Source: Megaleporinus macrocephalus (Eukaryota; Chordata; Actinopteri; Characiformes; Anostomidae). From it: a DNA stretch of 64,000 bases. A model generated the notes under the pieces. It was not told the origin of the DNA. It saw nothing but the letters and a program-made list of their open reading frames with translations, and made no database searches. The stretch lies in the NCBI GenBank assembly GCA_021613375.1, contig CM038725.1, forward strand, positions 13,442,589-13,506,588, read 5' to 3'. The stretch's first letter is position 1; every line of letters begins with the position of its first letter. Position numbers and translations under genes: made by a program. Positions 60,256-64,000 of the stretch are shown in pieces.

Positions 60256-60545
60256 TACATAATATGTCCAAATGTATGTGGACACCTATTCACATTTTTC
60301 TAAAACAGCAGGTATTAAATGTGCCACAGAAAGGAAAACTATATGTACAGTGCCATGCCAGACCAAGGACAGTACAAAGTACTGACATAGCACTTTTGTT
60401 CCTTCTTATAGTCCAGCATTTGTAAAAGGTGGCTGATTCCAACATATACTTATCAAAACAGGGCAATAAAATGGGCTGATTCCAAAATTCCAGACTCTTA
60501 CGTAACAGTCCTGGCTCAGTACATCCCCCCCAAATTTCTGCCAAG
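60256..60545 (+). mobile_element. Tc1-like terminal fragment
   Basis: aatatgtccaaatgtatgtg followed by gacacct is the outer end of the same Tc1-like family seen at 6920-7443. The rest is diverged. Confidence 0.45.
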
Positions 60546-60652
60546 GAAAATGGCAGTCTATGCGAAACAAAAAACCTATCCAGCTTGTAATGGCAATGTC
60601 AGCAAGGAACTGGCAATGAACAAAGCTGTTCTTCGTCTTTAAACAAGGATGA

Positions 60653-60804
60653 AAATGGCTTCGTATTCACCAGGTTCCTTATCACAAGTTCCGTTCCACA
60701 TGAAATGCTACAGCTTGTGCTAATACTAGGATGTAACTGCATCATCATTTAAGCTGGAACAGAAAATTTCTAAAAGGAAGGTGGCAAATAGGAAGCCAAC
60801 TTTA
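60653..60804. repeat. Palindromic repeat, copy 3
   Basis: Left arm aaatggcttcgtattcacca and right arm ggcaaataggaagccaactt, core gttccacatgaaatgctaca. After the right arm, aagaagatcctggccaagtt resembles the sequence following copy 1 (ataagatctcggacaatt), so the repeat unit is longer than the palindrome. Confidence 0.55.
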
Positions 60805-61269
60805 GCTCCCACATGTTTAAGAAGATCCTGGCCAAGTTTAATTCCAAGATGTTAGTTTGCTCTGCACGGTTCACTAAGGACAGTTTCTCGAACCTTGGAC
60901 AATATTGAGCAGCATTACCCAACGTTAAACACTAAAGAGACAGAAGCAGCCACAATAGCAACTCATACGTTAGATTTTACACAGAGGTTCATTTTACTTT
61001 GCTGTCTGTGTCTATTACAGTATGTAACGCAGCAAATCAGAGCAGAGCTCATCAACCTATACATGAGCTCACTGAAATAAGGAAAACATTCATTCATGGT
61101 CCAAATCCTAAGACGTAAATAGGCATGCAAAACTGCATCTGGGCATTTTTTTCCACTAAAATCACACAGACATCAGAGACCAAGTACATGCTTTCTATGG
61201 CTCCTTTAACGGGAAGTTTAACTCTTCCTCCTGTTTGCCAATAAAGTGCCTATTCTTTTAGAAAGGCTT

Positions 61270-61545
61270 TACACTAAACTGTTGGGCGGATCTGATTGTG
61301 CTTAGCCACTGGGGCATAAGTGAAGTCAGGGACTGATGTTCCTAAAGGTATACGATGGCACTCTATCACTCCAGAGAATGCAATTCCACTGCTGGACAGG
61401 CCAATGCTGGGAAGGGGGTTTATAACCTCTAGCTGACACTTGGCACCCGGCATGGTGACATTAGGCTCTACTGGCATTGCCTTTTCCGTGGAGATTATAC
61501 AAGCTGTGGGTGAGCAAATGAACACCTGTGTCAGCAATGGGTGCA
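61270..61545 (+). mobile_element. Possible Tc1-like fragment
   Basis: gttgggcggatctgattgtg, ttagccactggggcataagt and tgaagtcagggactgatgtt resemble the terminal part of a fish Tc1-like element. Minus-strand open frame here is considered non-genic. Confidence 0.4.
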
Positions 61546-61841
61546 GAATATATTAGTTCAATTATTAGTGAGGCTGTCTGAACACTTCTGGACATAGAGC
61601 GCATACAAATACAAAAAAAAAATGACACACACTGCAGATGCAGACACAGTTCATCTTAAGTTTAAAGGCTTCAGTCATTGCTTGTTCTTAAGCATGAACT
61701 GAGACACCAAATCAGTGTTACTTGGTCTGTGTTGGAGTAAACCATGAAGCCATAACTGACTTCTTCCACAGCCAATTCCTTACTGCGACATAACGATAGG
61801 AAACATTACAGACCTGCAGGACCAGACAGACAAACACACAA

Positions 61842-61843
61842 AC

Positions 61844-61909
<66 letters not shown>
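61842..61909 (+). repeat. (AT)n microsatellite
   Basis: About 33 TA dinucleotides without interruption. Confidence 0.95.
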
Positions 61910-61912
<3 letters not shown>

Positions 61913-62159
61913 AAATAATTCAAGATATCAGCTGAAAGCAGCCTTCGTGAAGGTGAATTCCACCTTCTGCGATGTAGTACCTGCTATCAGGAGGAAGCAA
62001 ACCGATGCACGGATGGACATATGGTTGTAAACACACCCAAAAGTCCAGCATCCGCAGTCTTTACAAGGCTTTTCAGGACATCTATGGCGACGGTGCTGCT
62101 GCAGACTGTTTTTCCCACCTGCACAGCAGAGCAGGGGCTTGTACTGAGGTCGCCATTCA

Positions 62160-62162
<3 letters not shown>

Positions 62163-62200
<38 letters not shown>
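62163..62200 (+). repeat. (GA)n microsatellite
   Basis: About 18 GA dinucleotides about 700 bases downstream of the inferred apba1 exon 1. Confidence 0.95.
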
Positions 62201-62203
<3 letters not shown>

Positions 62204-62921
62204 AAAAAAAGCTAACGGCAACACCACCGAGCCCGGCTGGAGATGTACGGCACCCTCGGGGCGTCAACACACTGGACGGCAGAAAGCAGCCTAGTCAAGA
62301 TTAGAGGGTCACGAAACGTGAGGCTGGGTGTGACATTACAGATTCAGCAGCTTCTGTTTCTCAACACCAGCACACGTAGAAGAGAAGATGCTCAAGCTCT
62401 GTTATTAGCCAGCACTGGTTACGCAGGAACGCTCGAGAGTAACGTTACGTTACACACGGCTGTTACCGTTAGTTTGTCACTACTTAGGTTCCTCTTTATC
62501 CTTGAGCCTATTCCGTTAACTTACCGCTTCAGCCCCCGGCTTGTTTTTTCCGCGAATAAAATTCGTGTCAGAAAGTTATGTTCGACACAGTCAGGCCCGG
62601 GGCTCGTCCGCATTAGCCCGCTGACTGAAAGCCGCGAAGTGGGCGTAGCAGCAAGCTAACAGTCTTCATGCTCCGCGAGAAAAGCGCCTTTGTTTACTGG
62701 CTCCTGTCAGCGCAGCTTCGGGCGTCTGTAACGGACGTTTCGACGGCGACCACAAGAAAACTCTCCGCTTCGAAGTGAATAAATCACCGACACCCGACTA
62801 GAACGCTTTCCTCCTCGCTGCGGAGAGCTCCCCACTTCGACACGCCGGTCACCGCGCGGGCACCGTTATTTTAATGCTCAAAGTTAACGCGGAGTAGTAA
62901 AACGGCTTAACGGCTCTCACC

Positions 62922-62995
62922 TGTTTTTCAGCAGTCTAACGGTTTTCCACCATCTTCCGTCCCTGCCTTTCACACTCTGCGCGAGTGCGCTATTT
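62922..62995 (-). other. apba1: Probable non-coding exon 1 of apba1
   Basis: On the minus strand a GC-rich segment ends in gaaaaacag with donor gtgagagcc at 62921. It lies just downstream of CCAAT and GC boxes. Mammalian APBA1 also begins with a non-coding exon far upstream of the large first coding exon. The 5' end is a guess. Confidence 0.45.
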
Positions 62996-63210
62996 TTTTC
63001 CGCACCTGTTTTCCGACATCTCCCGCCTCTTTGCGCCGCGATTGGCTGGTAGTACCGCGACTCCTGCGCTTGGATTGGCTGGTAAGCACTCGATCTGAAA
63101 CCGAGCGCAGGCAGCAAGATACTACCAGCCAGTCAGGTCCTAAGAGGCGGGGCTTGTCTGAATATGAGTGGAAAGAAAAATAAAAGGTAGTTCCGTGACT
63201 CCGCCCTGAC
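62996..63210 (-). promoter_or_regulatory. apba1: Candidate apba1 promoter with CCAAT and GC boxes
   Basis: The region is CpG-richer than the rest of the window. Two ATTGGCTGGTA copies (63041-63051, 63074-63084), that is, CCAAT boxes on the minus strand, are spaced 33 bp apart. An inverted relative, taccagccagtcag, lies at 63123. GC boxes are at 63022-63029 (cccgcctc), 63144-63152 (gaggcgggg) and 63200-63206 (tccgccc). No TATA box is seen in the minus orientation. This fits a TATA-less CpG promoter for minus-strand transcription. A plus-strand transcript is possible but no exon supports it. Confidence 0.5.
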
Positions 63211-63460
63211 GGCAGGCGTGACATCAGAGGCCTGGGAGTCAAACAAAAGCACCAGCGTTTCTGAATGAAGCCCTGCTGCTCAAAACAGGCTGCGAACTAA
63301 CTTCCAGTAGCACTGACTCCAGTTTGAATTAACTTTCTTTGTGTTCAGCAGGAGTAAAGTAAGTTTTAATGTATTCCTTTTAAGCCTGTATTGAAAATGG
63401 CAGAAGTGGGCTAACACACTATTTAACACCTATGAGAGGTTCCTTAACAGGTGCGTGACT

Positions 63461-63478
63461 GGGGGGGGGGGGGGGGGG
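63461..63478 (+). repeat. Poly(G) run
   Basis: About 18 consecutive G, interrupted by nothing, possible assembly or sequencing weak point. Confidence 0.9.
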
Positions 63479-63641
63479 ATTATTGCCACCTTAAGAACAT
63501 TGCCCATTAAAAAAAAAAACGAAAGCACATCTGTGCATGAGTGTAATACATGCAGGATAAAGATATGTAAACGTTATGTAGAAGAAATAACAAGAACAGC
63601 AATCAGTTTTGTTTTCAATCTGGTCAATGTGAACACGAGGT

Positions 63642-63783
<142 letters not shown>

Positions 63784-64000
63784 ATGTATATTAAAAAAAA
63801 AAAAAAACACACAGAACTTGATCTTAAAACACTCCAACTGGATGAAAAATTATAAACAGAATGTGAAGAAATAACAGTTTGACAGCATCTATATATTGTG
63901 TTCCAGAGAGAGATATCTAAAGAAGTCAGTATGCCAACCAGATAGCCCCAGCCCATCCTACCTCACAATACCACTGTATACCTCCGGGGGTATTAGTGAG

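Larger units (their letters stand above)
32027..62921 (-). other. apba1: apba1 intron 1 (~31 kb), repeat-rich
   Basis: Inferred from an acceptor two bases before the ATG and a donor at 62921. No coding exon of apba1 or any other gene is supported in it. It contains six copies of one ~350-bp repeat, palindromic repeats, hAT-like and Tc1 remnants, a LINE tail and microsatellites, listed separately. Stretches not listed (for example 34700-35250, 37000-38600, 40650-43500, 45400-50000, 54400-57100, 58600-60200) hold AT-rich sequence in which I recognise nothing beyond short microsatellites. Confidence 0.6.

Noticed and set aside
62243..62659. A 138-codon plus-strand frame near the CpG-rich region
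   Set aside because: No domain, low similarity to any known composition, and it lies in the GC-rich start of intron 1, where chance frames are expected.

Overview
This window is vertebrate nuclear DNA, almost certainly from a teleost fish. It has spliced genes with GT-AG introns, AT-rich introns full of (AT)n, (CA)n and (CT)n microsatellites, and interspersed repeats of fish type: L2/CR1-like LINE 3' ends, Tc1/mariner relics, and hAT-like and other non-autonomous elements with inverted termini. I see no bacterial, phage, CRISPR or operon structure. Species cannot be fixed from the sequence.

The main gene is on the minus strand: a complete coding region for the neuronal adaptor Mint1/X11alpha (apba1). 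It runs from an ATG at 32024 to a TGA at 14338-14340 in twelve coding exons. I resolved every splice junction, and together they give an uninterrupted 959-residue frame: a long acidic N-terminus with Munc18-binding and CASK-binding regions, a PTB domain and two PDZ domains ending in QPVYI. A 33-nt in-frame microexon (19730-19762) adds eleven residues inside the PTB domain. A non-coding first exon and GC-rich promoter are inferred at about 62.92-63.21 kb, which makes intron 1 about 31 kb. A 3'UTR of about 4.9 kb is inferred down to an AATAAA at 9435-9440.

At the left edge on the plus strand is one terminal coding exon (348-626), probably of ENTREP1/FAM189A2. As I recall the human locus, that gene lies tail to tail with APBA1, so the layout here looks like conserved synteny.

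Layout: 1-1.5 kb, end of the plus-strand gene. 1.9-9.15 kb, intergenic transposon graveyard: LINE tails, a 3.5-kb inverted-repeat element with nested insertions, a related 634-bp MITE, a Tc1 relic and a LINE reverse-transcriptase fragment. 9.4-14.3 kb, probable apba1 3'UTR. 14.3-24.2 kb, the PDZ/PTB exons, with a three-unit ~600-bp tandem duplication directly upstream (in transcription) of the microexon. 24.2-30.5 kb, intron 2 with LINE and Tc1 remnants. 30.5-32.0 kb, the large first coding exon. 32-62.9 kb, intron 1, carrying six copies of one non-autonomous repeat, several copies of a palindromic repeat and an hAT-like element with a near-perfect 8-bp target duplication. 62.9-64 kb, promoter and microsatellites.

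I found no evidence of a new multi-gene system. The most unusual structures are the tandem duplication beside the cassette microexon, the repeated intron-1 element family with CTCF-like motifs, and the nested inverted-repeat composite at 2.5-6.65 kb.
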